Source: Rhyacichthys aspro (lineage: Eukaryota > Chordata > Actinopteri > Gobiiformes > Rhyacichthyidae). From it: a stretch of DNA of 64,000 bases. The stretch lies in the NCBI GenBank assembly GCA_036850595.1, contig CM072160.1, forward strand, positions 17,091,906 through 17,155,905, given 5' to 3'. The notes below the pieces were generated by a model that was not told the DNA's origin, did not search any database, and worked only from the letters and a program-made list of their open reading frames with translations. Position 1 is the stretch's first letter; every line of letters begins with the position of its first letter. The translations under genes were made by a program, and so were the position numbers. Positions 33,621 through 46,389 of the stretch are shown one piece after another.

Positions 33621-35789
33621 AAGTGAGACTCGTGAGAAATGTTCAAGATTTAAGTCAGGCTAGAAGGAGTAGATGGGATTTTTCTGCAAATGAGAAGGAC
33701 TTAGAAGGTACTGATGTTCTTAGAAGGGCGTGTGTTTGTAATGTTTTCAGAGGTCAGCACTCAGAAATGAGTAGAAACTGACCACAGTACACACGACTTA
33801 AGAACTCTTTAAACTGTAAAAGGAGATTTACCGGAACATATTTTTGTATTTGACAAGTTACATTTTTGTGTTCTAATTTAAACATTTTTTTTGATAGAGA
33901 ATCTTTGTGTGGAGCAACAGCCCTTTTGAGCATTTCCATTTATAGTCGTTTGCTGCACATTAAAAATGAAGTAAAAAGTAAATGGATAGTCCTCGAAGTG
34001 GCATGGGACGGTAAAAGATTTTGACAGTATACAAACCTTGCGAAAAAAAAATAAAATACCATGGCACAACAGTATCTCAGTATTGTCATTACAACTTTAA
34101 ATGCTTATAATTTCAGTTTAATGGAACATTGACAATTGGCGTTATTATAAGAGTAAAAACCAAATGGTATCCTTCCAAATAAACTATGCATAGATGACTT
34201 TAAGTCCATTTTATTGTACATTTTGAAAGCATTACTAGTTGAAGTTATATTCTAGAAACACGTTTGTGAATGTTTCTTAATGCTCTTGTCTTATCAGCTC
34301 ATATTACAATTTGGGAATATCATAGTACTAGTGTATTCAATATTACCGCTATTATAGGGTCTTGAAGACAGTTATCAGTAGTTACAACTGTTACATGCAG
34401 AGTTTAGTCCAGCTCATAGTTCAATGAGGCCATTTGACTGGACTACCGTCTATGTCAAGTTTTATTCTGAGAGGAACTCAAGCTACTGAGCTCAGGCTGA
34501 TGCTACATTCATGTGGTCTTGGTATACATTAGCATTTATTGAGCCCTGGTTAAAAATGAAGCAATGTTAAATGCTCATAAACACCATGTAATCACTATCC
34601 ATTGGGTCAAAAAAAAGGTGGAAAAACATCTAAAAAATGCACCATTCAAACAGTGCATGAATGCATATTAATGTGACCTTAGCTGGACTAAACCCTAACA
34701 TGCAGCAGAAACAATAGGCAGAATGTAGTACCTAGGAATGGGACAGTGAAGGTATTCCATGGTTTTAAGATTTTCCATGATTGTGATATGAGCTGATAAG
34801 ACACATTTACAAAAGTGCTTCTTTAACAGAACTCTTCACAGTATAAACGCTGTCAAAATATTCAATAAAACTGACTCAAAGTCCTATCTAACATCATCTA
34901 TCGACTGATGTGTCCAAATGAATGGAGCAGTAACACAAGAGAAAAGATCAGAAAAGTGAGTTTAAAGCCCTGCCTTAAGGGAATGCACTCATTTATTCAG
35001 TAGGATGCTGTTTGGATTTGACTCTTTGGAGACATTTGGAGATGATCCATTTACCTCAAATTAAAGGCATTTACAGTTGTGAGCACTATACCATGAGACT
35101 ATCAAACAGTGGTAATTTGCAAGGTTTTTATAAGAATCTCATACTGCCCCTTGATTTAGCTGCGGCAGTGGAACTAAAATATTTACATTTGCATTTATCA
35201 AATTCAGTTTTAGTCGGACTAAGGGTAGTGTTTAAAAAAAAAACAGAAGTCTTTAAATGCATAGGTTCAAATGACAGCACAACCTCACCCAAAATGCAAC
35301 AGCTTAAGGCAATCCCTCTAAGTACAAAACAACATCAAATGAAAGTTGTCTCTACAGAATCACATTGCTTTTTAAATTAAATGTCATTATACCGCACTTT
35401 GCTTTGGCTAACTTCAAAAAATTGTGAAAAAAAACTATTTTCTCAAATATGAGTCAGCCAGAAAGAGAAGATGAGCTGAGAAATTGAGATGGCAAGATGT
35501 AGTTATCATAGTAAGAGGGTAAAGCAAAACAGGAATAACTGGAAATAAAATTGTTTTAAAGGTAACGTCTTTGACAGCAGTGCAGAGCTATAAAAGGAAA
35601 CCACTAAGATATTAAGATGATATAGAACAGAAATTAATCAAAGCACTATTGTTAGCTGAAAGCATTAGAGACAGTCAGAAAAGTCTAAGGAAACACTGAC
35701 AGTGATTATAAGAATATTGCTTGCACACAGATTAAAAACTGTCCTGAAAGCTTTGATCCTTGTTCTTTCATTTGAGGTTTGCTTACGGA
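33621..35789. other. Non-coding DNA, mostly unrecognised
   Basis: A 122-codon frame at 35012-35380 is unsupported. The block 35178-35230 (tatttacatttgcattt...gttttagtcggactaaggg) recurs in diverged form at 37098-37150 and is probably a small dispersed repeat. Confidence 0.45.
35178..35230 (+). repeat. Short dispersed repeat, copy 1
   Basis: It shares 'atatttacat', 'cagttttagtc' and 'agacta/ggacta-aggg' with 37098-37150. The form is typical of a MITE end in fish, but the family is unknown. Confidence 0.4.
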
Positions 35790-36340
35790 CACTCGACCCC
35801 CCTCTACATGTGTAACCTTGCAGCCCGCGTCACGCTAATCCCTCCACATCTTCTTCTTTGACCTCTGACCCGTCTACTGTGGAACCCATTTCGCTAAAAC
35901 CACGTTGCACGTTTTCGCCCCTCCCCTTTTCCGATCCCAGCGTGACCCGCGTTGAAGGTGACGGACCCGCGGCGAACACACACCGAGGCGAGGAGTCAGT
36001 AAAGGCAACACGCCACGTCCACCCAGCGTGGCGCCATGTTCACGGCCATCTGTTCCAAGCAGCGGGACGGTGTCGCCGCTGCGTTCCCCATCAAAGCTCC
36101 CACGTCCTCATCTGTGTGTGTGTTTAAAGGCAGCGAGCCACACACGCTGAGTTCCCATGATGATAGTTTCGTCCTGTTTCAGAGGCAGGTGAAGACAGGT
36201 CATTCTTGACACCTGCCTCATCGCGCTGTTTTCTTCTAATCTGTCTCGGATTCTGACGGCGCTCGGAGGCATTCCCTGACGGACTCATATTACCGGCTCA
36301 GCGTGGGGCACCGGGCCTGGAGCTCGGGGGAAATGGAGAA
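35790..36340. promoter_or_regulatory. CpG-rich island, candidate promoter or enhancer
   Basis: The longest CpG-rich stretch in the window, with dozens of CpGs. Examples are 'cagcccgcgtcacgctaatc', 'ggacccgcggcgaacacac', 'cagcgtggcgccatg' and 'ggtgtcgccgctgcgttccc'. A 'cgccatgttcacggccat' word resembles YY1-type motifs. An 89-codon frame (35858-36127) crosses it but ends in a (TG)n-like run and is not recognisable. It could be an alternative promoter of a distant gene, or a CpG-rich enhancer. Confidence 0.38.
36182..36219. repeat. Inverted repeat with E-box arms
   Basis: gaggcaggtg (36182-36191) and cacctgcctc (36210-36219) are exact reverse complements around an 18-base loop. Each arm contains a CAGGTG/CACCTG E-box, the type bound by ZEB and SNAI repressors and some bHLH proteins. 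Paired, inverted E-boxes at this spacing inside a CpG island suggest a regulatory site, though the binding factor is inference. Confidence 0.6.
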
Positions 36341-39269
36341 GACCTTTGCTGGATTTGTAGAGAAAACAGATGTATTCTTCTCATAATTCACTTGAAACTT
36401 CTATTCAAATAAACAATTGGGCATAAGGTCAGCATGAAAGCATTTACTGTATGGAATAATGCCACCAAAAGGTACCATTTTTTATTGTGACCCGATTTTT
36501 AACAAAAACAATGATACAAAAATATTGCAAAACAGTAGTCAGTACATTTTCATGCAAATAGACAAATTTGAATTACTAACTTACTAACCAACTGTAACAG
36601 GAGTTTTAAACAACAACTTTGATTTGAGGTGCATTCATTCAGATTTCTCTCTGGACAAGCTCTGGACAAGAACTGTATTTAGAGCAAAGAAATATATTTT
36701 GGGCCACAGGGTCTGTCCTTGTTGTCAGGAATTATGTTGTAAGAAGTTTTAAAGAACAATCTAGTCTACCGTAGTTCGTGATGTGTTCATGTGCTTTCGG
36801 AATGTGCATTTGCCGAGTTAGGAACGCGTTGTTCTTACTTACTTGTTGTGTTCATGTGTTTTGAACTTGAAAGTTGGTGTGTTAGTTGACTTGATTACTG
36901 AATTAATTAGCATTATTGTAGAGTATTTTGGCATTAAAAACTTCGAATGAGTCAGATTAACCATTCGCTTTTTTTCTCTTGTGTACTGAGTGAAGTAAAT
37001 GTATCAACTAAAGCATTAACAAATGTTGCCTGGGAATGGGTTTCCAAAAGGATTCTTATGTTCACCCATCTTAATTCAAGTTACAGCAGCATAACTATCA
37101 TATTTACATGCATTTTAAGGTCCAGTTTTAGTCAGACAAAGGCAGTGAGGAACTATTGTTATTAAAATTTTACTACTTTTTTTTTTATTTAACTTTTACT
37201 ACTTTTTTACTACTATTATAATTTGTAACTTTTCAAACCAATTCAATATACTGAACATATATTGCTGAATTTAAAAAAAACACACTTTATTGCACAAATT
37301 TGGGTGATTTAGAAAATGGCTTAAACTCTAATACGCATTTACAGAATAATAAATGCAACTGCAGATTTATCATTAACTATTTTTATTTAGATGATCCTGA
37401 TTAATCCCTTAAAGTTGTTAAGCCCTGGAAAATTTTAAATATATTGCATCTATGAGAGCGGACAGACAATCATTTCTGAGATCAAAACAATTAAGAAAGT
37501 ACATTCTAGCTAGTTATGTCTCTGATGTTGGTCTTACTCTTTTCTGATTGGCTAAAAAGTGTGCAACCAAACCTGTATAGGTAGCTTCTCTATTATTACA
37601 CCCCAATCACCAAAAAACTATGGCAACCATTACAAAGACTGTCAAATTATCAACAGATACAGATATATCGAACTAGACAGAGCAATTAAAACTAAAATTA
37701 TGAACCCCTTGTGTATTTCCTTCCACTAAATGGAGTCTTGAGCTGTGGCCAACCTCTATATGCTGCTGCCGCCACATTCATTTTAATGAATGAATAGCAG
37801 TAGTAGTAGTTACACTGCATTAATTTAAGCAGAAGATGTTACAAGGGTTAGTCATCCGTCTGAAAGGATTTTGGTTAATTCATAAAAGCCATAATCTTAT
37901 ATATATCATCACTTATATTTAGTATTAACATACATAATGAGCAAATTGGTATTAGTGTTCTGCAAAACTGTACAGTAACAAAGATCTTTCTCAAGACTGA
38001 ATTTGAGAGTTAAGTTTTGAGCAGTGCAGAAAATTTAAATTGTGCGATCCGTCTAAACCTTTCTATTATTTACAAATACATAATAAATTCTAGTTATGTT
38101 GATGTAAAGCATTCAAATGGGCTAAAGAAAAGGTTTCTCACACGGCCATGTTTGACCTCACAATGTTCTTCCTTTTGAGGACATCCAAGATAAAAAACAG
38201 TGGATTTAATATCTTGTGTAGTCATCCAAGGACAACCTTCGCGTACAGTAAACTAATTCAGACATCCACGGCATCAGGTCCCCAAAGAGGAGCAACAGAG
38301 GACACCACAAAACAATAATAAATCCACAAGACCATCTGACAGGCAGCAGCTCTAACCAGCCCCTTGTCTGAATGTTCCAGTGTTGAGTCGACTCTCAGAC
38401 GCCGAGGTCATCAGGCTGCCACCTCCCTTCACAGATGTTCCGTTAAATTAGACCCAGGACACTTCCATAAGGCTGGATGGTGGGCTAGGGCGTCCCAGAC
38501 CTACTCTTAAACTAAAAAGGACAAATGCTGCCCCTGGTATTTGTGGCAGATAAAATATTATTTCACTTAATTCTACACAGAGAGACCATGTTTAACACAA
38601 ATTCATCTTTTACGCTTTGTTTTGTTGTTCTTCTTACAGTCAATCCAGTGCCTCATTTATACTCAACCAATAATGTGGCAAAAAGTTGAGTTACCTTCCC
38701 CTTTTTCATGATCTTTTTCTGAAAATATTGACCCCTGAATATTCACCAAAACTAAAAAACAAAAACAAAAAAAAACAACAAACACATTAGTTATCCTTTT
38801 ATTGTACTTGTGGGACCAGAAAATAGTCATACTTTTCAAAAGATTTGAATTTGTTGCATTAATGTTGAGTCTTCTTGTAACTATAGCAATGGCTGAAACT
38901 TTAAAATGATGAAAAATAATAGGCTATTTGACAGGACAATGATACCCTAAAAGTGATGCACACTTTTCAACCTACCACTAGAGGGAGTCTTGAGGTATTG
39001 CGTTCATTCTGTGACAAACTCTACTGGAAATTTTTGTTTCAAAGCAAGTTTATAGGTTACCTATATATAGTTTAAGCAATAACAATGGTTTGATTAAGAT
39101 GAGGACAAATATATTTTCTGTAATGCATTTTATACAGGCCACGAAAATGGAATAAATGAGGCAGATGAAGTTAAATCAACATGTATGAAGCATACTGTGT
39201 ATTTAAATTGAATTGAATTTAAATTGCCCATTGTGAATAATATAAATGTATAATGTAACTATCTCTTTG
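36341..39269. other. AT-rich non-coding DNA
   Basis: Includes the repeat copy 37098-37150 and poly(T) near 37178-37188. The segment 38200-38500 has higher G+C but no identifiable content. No supported gene. Confidence 0.5.
37098..37150 (+). repeat. Short dispersed repeat, copy 2
   Basis: Diverged match to 35178-35230 ('catatttacatgcatttt', 'ccagttttagtcagacaaag'). Confidence 0.4.
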
Positions 39270-39335
39270 CAAGTCCAGGTTGTACCCCGTCTCCCACAGC
39301 ATCTGGCAGGGTAAGTGGTAATACATAAATGGATT
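39270..39335 (+). repeat. V-SINE 3' tail fragment
   Basis: 'tccaggttgtaccccgtctc', 'agcatctggcagggtaagtg' and 'aataaatgg' correspond to the last 70 bases of the V-SINE at 53.65-53.75 kb. It is diverged. Confidence 0.55.
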
Positions 39336-40149
39336 TTTTTTTCCTCAACACACTGTTACTGCCATGGATGTACTACTAGACCAAGATTCCCAATTAGTTG
39401 TGGCCACTGTTTTATAGTTGTTACCGACTAGTGCATACGTCATAAAAGTTTTTTGCTCCAGAGTTTACTTCCATGTTATGTGGCTATAGGACAGGCACAC
39501 TACAGCCTTCATACATAGTCTTTCTACTGTTCTGACTAGTAAGCTCAAAGGTGGGACAGTTATTTTTCAGCCAATGAAATCAGACCTTGTAAACTTTACA
39601 AAATGGCAGCTTTACCCTTTCTGAAATCCTTTCTGAGCCGCATAGGATTTTAAATTCGACGTCCATTGCTTGTATTGGTGTAAGGTGAAAGGAGACAGTA
39701 CCCCATCCAGATACTATACATCTATTTTTACCTCACATTTAATAAGTCTGTGATTTCCTGTAACACTCAAGCAATATCTCATCTTATCTAGGGTTAAGTT
39801 AGATAATAAAAAATAGGAAAATCAAGCTATAAAACAAACAGCTAATAATTACAACATTGACAATTCATTCCATATCTTTGCTTAAAATATTGCTAGGATT
39901 ATAAAGTATCCTGGGTCTCTTTTTGAAGGCGAAAATAATTGAAGATATCCAAGGTTTGTGTGGATATTGCTGTTGGTGCTTTATGAACATCCAATCTCAA
40001 CAAACGCCACGAGACCCGACCTTAAACATGGTCTGACTCAGTGGTTGTCTCCAAGGGTCAAATGCAATCAGAAAGCCCCAAAAGAAATTGCTGCACTCAA
40101 TTTACTGTGAATATTAGTTTTACAAGGATAGACTTTGAGTCAAAGCGAT
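39336..40149. other. Non-coding DNA, nothing recognised
   Basis: No repeat or coding signal could be supported. Confidence 0.5.
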
Positions 40150-40420
40150 GCTAATACAGTCATTTAGAAAGCCTTTATCTCACTTAGATGGAAATATCCG
40201 CCGCCCGGCTGGTTGGTAGACACTTTTCACGTGGCCCTGCAGACACGCCGAGTCATTTTCAGACATAAATAGCTTTAATGACAATGTACCAGATGACATA
40301 AGGTGCAATGTGTCAGTTCTGAACCATATGTGCGTTCCTTTTCACCAGCACGGAACAGGTGCTGTAGTCAAGCTTAATTTACCTCATTTTGAACTCTTCT
40401 GAGCATTTTAACCAAAAAAT
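40150..40420. promoter_or_regulatory. Candidate conserved non-coding element
   Basis: 'ccgccgcccggctggttgg', 'cttttcacgtggccctgcag', 'cagacataaatagctttaat', 'gacaatgtaccagatgacat' and 'gcaatgtgtcagttctg' form a complex, repeat-free island with mixed GC and AT blocks. Confidence 0.33.
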
Positions 40421-41333
40421 AAATTGCTTTGGAACCTGGAAAGTAGATTACCAGCTGGAAGCAAAGAAGGATTGTGGTATTTAATTTTTGATGAAAATGA
40501 CTCCTATTAATTGGTTTTATTCATGTGTAAACAGTGTGCAGCATCATACTGGGAGCTAACTGTTGGTTAGATGGTGCATACAGATGATGCACGTCGTCAC
40601 AGCTTTACTTTTGCTGAACATTTTGACACTTTAGCTATAAAATGATACTGTTCCACCGAAGTAAGGCAATGTACGGCCCGCAAAGACCTGTCAAGATTCT
40701 AAATGGTGCCAAAACTGGCTTTAACAGCTTGACTGAGCTTTAACTTTTTAGCCTCTGAAAAACATTTTGGGCTAAAACGTAAATGCAAAATTTTGGAAAC
40801 TCAATTTCATCATGAAAAAGGTAACAAATCTGTTGGAAGTTTTAATCATCAGTCACTAACAGATGCCAGCAATGCACCATGTCATGTCTAATGGAGCATA
40901 TGAACGAGATGGCCCACTAGATATCATTTCACAGGATAAGGCTAGGATACTACAATTAATAACGGCAAATCGTAAAGCAGTCCAAAACTAGAAAAAGATG
41001 GTTTTTTTGAGAGTTATTTTGACACTATAAGACACTGAAAAGTTACATTTGACTCATGTGTCATCTGGTTCAACTGTACACTACATATCTTCACAAAATG
41101 CATTAGATTACACATGGAGCCTTTGTAAAAATCAAAATCGATAAGTATCTCTGCCTTGTTAAGCATTGTGTGATTGAATTCCCAATATTTATTCCCACTT
41201 GTGCTGGAAGATAATAATTAAGATTAATTAATTAAGAGATTAATTAAGATATTAAGTATTAGTAATTAAGTATTAAGCAATGAATATACACTATCTGTTT
41301 TATTGGTAGCCATTACTCCTTCATTGACAAACG
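40421..41333. other. Non-coding DNA, AT-rich low complexity at the end
   Basis: 41218-41280 is a taatt/attaag low-complexity run. Otherwise featureless. Confidence 0.5.
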
Positions 41334-41445
41334 GCGTTGACCAATGGGAGCGCTCCTTTTTTGGGAAGCAAGTACATGATTGGCAGAAGCGTATTTTCAG
41401 GGATGAAAATTGTCATCAATTAAAATTCATTACAATAAAATATAC
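41334..41445 (+). repeat. Three-copy repeat family, copy 1
   Basis: 'gttgaccaatgggagcgctc', 'ccttttttgggaagc', 'tgattggcagaagcg' and 'cagggatgaaaatt', then an AT-rich tail ending in aataaa. It aligns with copies at 41536-41645 (plus) and 56488-56615 (minus). Confidence 0.7.
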
Positions 41446-41535
41446 GTATACAATAATCATTAAAATAAAAAACAAAAAAAACAACGTTTAAAGAAAAGAA
41501 AAAACATACCATTTAAAGAGAGCACAAGCGGTGTA

Positions 41536-41645
41536 GATGATGGGCGTGCTCCTTTTTTGGAAAGCTAGCACGTGATTGGCCGAAGCTTCCGCTCAGGACT
41601 GAAAATTCTTATATTAAAATCCTTGATAATAAAGCATATAATAAC
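41536..41645 (+). repeat. Three-copy repeat family, copy 2
   Basis: 'gatgggcgtgctcctttttt', 'cacgtgattggccgaagctt', 'ccgctcaggactgaaaattc', 'ttaaaatccttgataataaa'. It is offset 196 bp from copy 1 in the same orientation. The terminal ttaaaatcctt-ataataaag is shared with copy 3. Confidence 0.7.
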
Positions 41646-42109
41646 AATAATTACATAACAATAATAGTATTTTATTTTGTTTATTTTCTAAACACAGTTG
41701 AGAGAGAGAGCAGGCAAGTATCAAACCGAACCAGAGAAAAAGATTTGTGCACACGATCATCTGGCAGGTCAGGTTAGACATCACACAACATCACACTATA
41801 TAAAGTTTCCCAAACACTCTGAATGCCTTAAAGGCCCTGGCAATATGGAACTGGTGTTTAGGGTAACAGTTTTATTCCCTACTGAATATTTGTTCGATAA
41901 ACTCATATTAAAAAAACTTTCCGTATGTGGCTCGTAGAGCAAGTAATAAACATCAACTCCCTGGTGACACAGCTGTATCCGAGTTGGGCTCAACAAACAC
42001 CTTTCAGCACCACTTTGGGGAAATAGCCCTGCTGCTGCTGCTATTGAACCCATGAGACCAGAGCGACCCATCAAAACGTATCAAACTTTAAATGTTTCAA
42101 ATGTCCAAG
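41646..42109. other. Non-coding DNA, nothing recognised
   Basis: The opposing frames at 41698-41937 and 41796-42074 have no recognisable product. A short (GA)n lies near 41700-41711. Confidence 0.5.
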
Positions 42110-42340
42110 CCGTTTAATATCCAGGCAGGGCGTCAGTGGGCCATGCCAACGGTGATTTTCAGCCGGAGCCGGAATGGCGGAGATGAGAGATGGCGCGGGA
42201 CTGCAGTTTCACTAAATGATTGAATTTTGAAGGCGGATCTGTGACACTGTAGAGAGGGATGGTGCCGGCGGAGCATCAGTCAAGGGGCAGATGACAGGGT
42301 GGGTGCACGGTAAACAGTCGAGCGGGCGACGGGTGGGGAG
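42110..42340. promoter_or_regulatory. Candidate conserved non-coding element
   Basis: A G+C- and CpG-enriched, repeat-free segment: 'ccgtttaatatccaggcagg', 'tgccaacggtgattttcagc', 'cggagccggaatggcgg', 'tcactaaatgattgaatttt'. It passes into a purine-rich tract. Confidence 0.28.
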
Positions 42341-42680
42341 ATAATGCGGTGGGCGCCAAGGTGTGGAGGTGAGAACGGATAGATGGATAGAGAGAGATAA
42401 AAGGTGAAGATGACGTTAAGAAAATAAGTGAAGAAGATGTAGATGAAGAATGGCCACATTAGTGAAGTGATAAGGAGGAGGAAAAGAATTACAGAAAAAG
42501 ACCCGAGAGCGATTGGATTTGGGCTCAAAATTTGTCTCAAAAAACATATTGATGACCATCTGAATCAAATTAAAGAAAAACAAAAGAAAAACTAGAGAGA
42601 TTTAACTCAAGTAAAGATGTTCAAACAAGCAAAAAAGGAAAAGAAATGAAGAGAATAGTGAAGAATGTCCAGATCAAGAT
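42341..42680 (+). other. Purine-rich tract
   Basis: The plus strand is dominated by A and G (gatagatgg, gaagatg, aggaggagg, aaaagaaaa words) for over 300 bases. It is not a regular tandem repeat. The minus-strand 86-codon hydrophobic frame here is a composition artefact. Confidence 0.6.
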
Positions 42681-44194
42681 TGGAATCTAGATTGTATAGA
42701 AGTTATTGATTTTGCCATTTACAAGCTTGATGGACCTAGACCACAATACAAGATCGATCAGTCCACTTCCAGCTGTACCAGACCTCTACCACTTATAATA
42801 CTACATACGCTACATTACATAGATTGCATGTGAGATACATTACAAGCTGTGGTCAATACAGCTGTCAATCAACTACACTGTAGAATACATTAGAAAAACA
42901 TGTCAGATGTATTTGCATGAAATAGATACATTTACATTTTGCAGCCTTGATTCTATTGAACAGTGTTATGGTTACTCAATATTATGAAGGTTATTATAAG
43001 CCTAAGAGACAGATGTGGTAATGTCAAGACTGACCTATGTAGCACTGACGCATGCACTATTGATATGCTTTTCAAAAAGGATTACCAAGAACATAAACTT
43101 CAAATATGAGCTTTTCAGTTTACAGTCTGGTAAATAAAGGCAGCATGGTGCAACATTTAAATGCAACTGATAGACTGCATTTTCACTTTTTATTTATTTA
43201 GATATATACATGTTTGGGTCTATAAGCTTTTGCTGCAATGATTAAAAAAAAAAAAAAAAAAAGATTTTTAAAATTTGCTCAAGAATCATCACCACATTTT
43301 AATGGATCAAGTTTGTATGGATCTTTTTGTACCACTAGGGCAGTAAGCATTAACTGGTGGGGGCCACATCAGTTCTCCCACAGCAGTTCCATCTGGCCCC
43401 CAGCACAATACCAAAATCAGAAATGGGTTAAAAAATATTTTTAGCTATTAAACAACTGAAATCTAGCTCATTTAGCCCAAATTTATTTCTTTGTCAAAGT
43501 TTTCAGTCAAAAAAGGGTGGGAGCACTAGGGGTAGTTCAGATCTAAAACGTAAAAACATTACAATAAGGGGATAATGCAAAATTAGTTACATTAGCTTGT
43601 ATGCAGCCCATAAAGGAAGTAAATGGCCATTTTGCCTTAGAACCATTTCTTCTTTCTTAGCAGCTCTGGGGCTAGCTCAGTTAGCCGTGTTGCTTTGGTG
43701 ATTGGCAAATAAAAAGTGTTCCGTTAAGAAAGCAGTGCCTTTTTACATTGGTCTGAAAATGTAAAAGTTTTGCCACTTCTTCTGATGTTTTTGAGGTGCT
43801 TTCTGTTCAACACTCACCCTGCTGTTGATAAATCGCAACACATTTTGTCCAAATTGCTCTCACACCTCTTATTCTAAACCATGTGAACACCTATGGTAGC
43901 CCTGCAGGGACATGCTGTGGTCGATAAAGAAAGTGAAAATAGGTCAGATGATGTGTTCACTTTGAAAATCTTTTAAAAAACTAATTATGCATGACATTTC
44001 CATAGATGTGTTTTAGTTTTTCATTTTCAAATCCCAAACCTGCATATAACATGTATAAATCAATCATTTTCACGGTTCTGTTTAAGTGCCCTTGTTTTTA
44101 CTTGGCTCTCTCTGTCTCCTCATTCGTCCCCGTCACGATTCCTTACCTCATCCCCTTCCCTTGTTTCTCACTTTGGTCTCACCTCGCTCCTTGA
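42681..44194. other. Non-coding DNA, poly(A) run
   Basis: A 19-base poly(A) lies at 43244-43262. Nothing else is recognised. Confidence 0.5.
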
Positions 44195-44580
44195 ACCTAT
44201 TGTCACGTCCACACTGTACAACAACCTGACATTGCTTATACACAGCCATCCGAGCGGAGAAAATCCTATTGCCTCCTCGAGCGTTTGTCCCGTAGCTCTG
44301 TGCTCAGTAGATAGCAGCCAACACCGATAGCTCCAATCTGCTAAAAGCCCGGCTCTTCCTCCTTTACCTCTAATCCACAATCTGTCAATAATAGGCCGAT
44401 GTCTGACAAGATGTGGCGAGGGGGAAATCGGAAGCCCATTGAAATGTTACAAAGGTTTTGATGTGCGATGTCAGGTGCTACCCTGCTTTAACATGACACC
44501 CTCTTCAAGCTCAGGACGGCTGAGTGCGGAAATGCAATCTCTTATCTTGTCACTCTCATTGCGGAGGTGGAGTAAGTGTA
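44195..44580. promoter_or_regulatory. Candidate conserved non-coding element
   Basis: Repeat-free, with CpG-bearing words: 'cagccatccgagcggagaaa', 'attgcctcctcgagcgtttg', 'aacaccgatagctccaatct', 'aataataggccgatgtctg', 'gatgtgcgatgtcaggtgct'. A 114-codon frame starts within it (44439-44783) but is not recognisable. Confidence 0.35.
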
Positions 44581-46389
44581 AAAAGATGGAAGGGTGCAAA
44601 CGAGGTGTATTGTTAAATCTGAAAAGGAAGCCTGCCATCAAGTTTAGTGGAAAGGCTTCTGGAAGGAAGATGGTCATTGACTATGATGTCAATTATGAGA
44701 ATGTTGGGGTTTTTTTTAGTTCTTATAGATGTTTTGACATTGCTATCCCAATAAGAAACACTTTATTGTGGCTAAACCATTAAAAATAAGGAGTTGAGAG
44801 CGTGAGAGATGTGTTTTTGCCCATCTTGGTTTTCTCAGCCGTGATAGCAACAAGTTTTAGAGACGAAGAAAAAAGATGGGAACTTTTGAGATATTTCACG
44901 TCACCATTGCACGCTGTATGAAGAATAACAATAAAACATGAAAAAGCTTTTGTTTGTATTTATCAGCGTTAAAAGAAAAATGGACATTGGAGAATTAAAG
45001 CAGCGTTTGTTTTTGTAAATTTATTTCAACACTGGAACCCTGGGGCTTGCTAAACTGAACACTGCGGATCTAGGGGCAGCTGCTGCCCTCTGAGCCACAT
45101 ACTGTAGCCCCATGGACACGTTTGCCTCGGGGTGAGCTCGAGGCACCACTGCGCTCCCCATTCTACTTCACAGGGTTTCATAGAGAGATCCACTGTGAAT
45201 ATTAGGGCATTGGTCATTGGTCCTTTTAAAATGATTCCCATCAGACTGACACACTTCACACAAAACCCTACAATAGAATAAAGTTAAAAATCTGAAAATA
45301 AAACAAATGTTGATTTTATTTTTTACTTCCTTTTGCTTTGAAAAGGCTGTACACCCATTAAAAGCTGTCTGGGTCCCATAGCCCCACGGACAATATTTCT
45401 TCATGGTTTGGATGAGCTTTAGGCTCTGGTTAGTACGGCTTCTTGGGTGGAGTGACTAGATGGGACTGTTGGATCATAAAGGTCAAGTCACATGGGCACG
45501 AAAGCACCCAACCCTACAACAACTTTTTTTTTTTTTATTTATAGGCTTTTTAACAACGAAAAAGACGTAATAGTGACAGTCATGTAACAAAAACAAGAGT
45601 TAAAAAGAGCATTTTGGGGGCAGAAAGTTGTACAAAACCAAAAACGTTAGCAAGTCCAAGTGCATAGTGCCTAGAGGTCATTTAAAGCTGTAAATGTTAT
45701 AAATGTTAATACAGGCTTCCCTAACTGCATTTCAAAGTGAGGTGATGACTCAGATTTACACTGTTATACAATACATCTCTTGGCAATAACCATACCGTAA
45801 GCAATGATAGTGTAAGCATGATAATCTATAGGTAATGGATGAGCCATGCAAAGCAGTCCTGGTGACACAGACCAGGAAAAAAAATTCTATACAGGTTCTA
45901 GATTCTGAACTGAGGTGAGGAATCAGGTCAAATGAGCAGGTTCGCAGTGAAATACAACAAAGATACCTTGATAGATATAAAAAGAAAAAAAGTTCCATTA
46001 TCGATCAATCTTATAAACTGAATGAGTGGAAAACGAGGATATGCTGTACTTACATTTGGCATTGATGCTTTATATTTGACATCATATGTTATGCATGTTT
46101 TATGTGGAAGCCTTTTCTGCCTTTTGACTAAAAAAATTAAAGCAATAAACATTTAAACTAAAGCTGCAGTTTTATTTTATATTTCAAGCTACATTTTGAG
46201 TCATTGTACCTCAGCCTTTGTAGTCTCCTGGATGCATAAACTGCAGACTATTTCACACAAAATCAAAATATGTAGACTTTATCAATTATCACATTGGTTA
46301 TCACAGTTAATTATCACTTGTAGTACAATACATCTTAAGGAGAAGTCTTAAAAGAATGAGATAACTTTAAGAAAAGCCCGTACAAGCTC
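44581..46389. other. Non-coding DNA, nothing recognised
   Basis: A poly(T) run lies near 45523-45537. Short frames on the minus strand are unsupported. Confidence 0.5.

Noticed and set aside
35012..35380. 122-codon plus-strand open frame
   Set aside because: No motif or known family. It contains a homopolymer-coded lysine run and overlaps a dispersed repeat block.
38975..38988. CTCF site ('ccactagagggagt'), with a similar word at 30551-30564
   Set aside because: Two mismatches at core positions each, and both words look like pieces of dispersed repeats.
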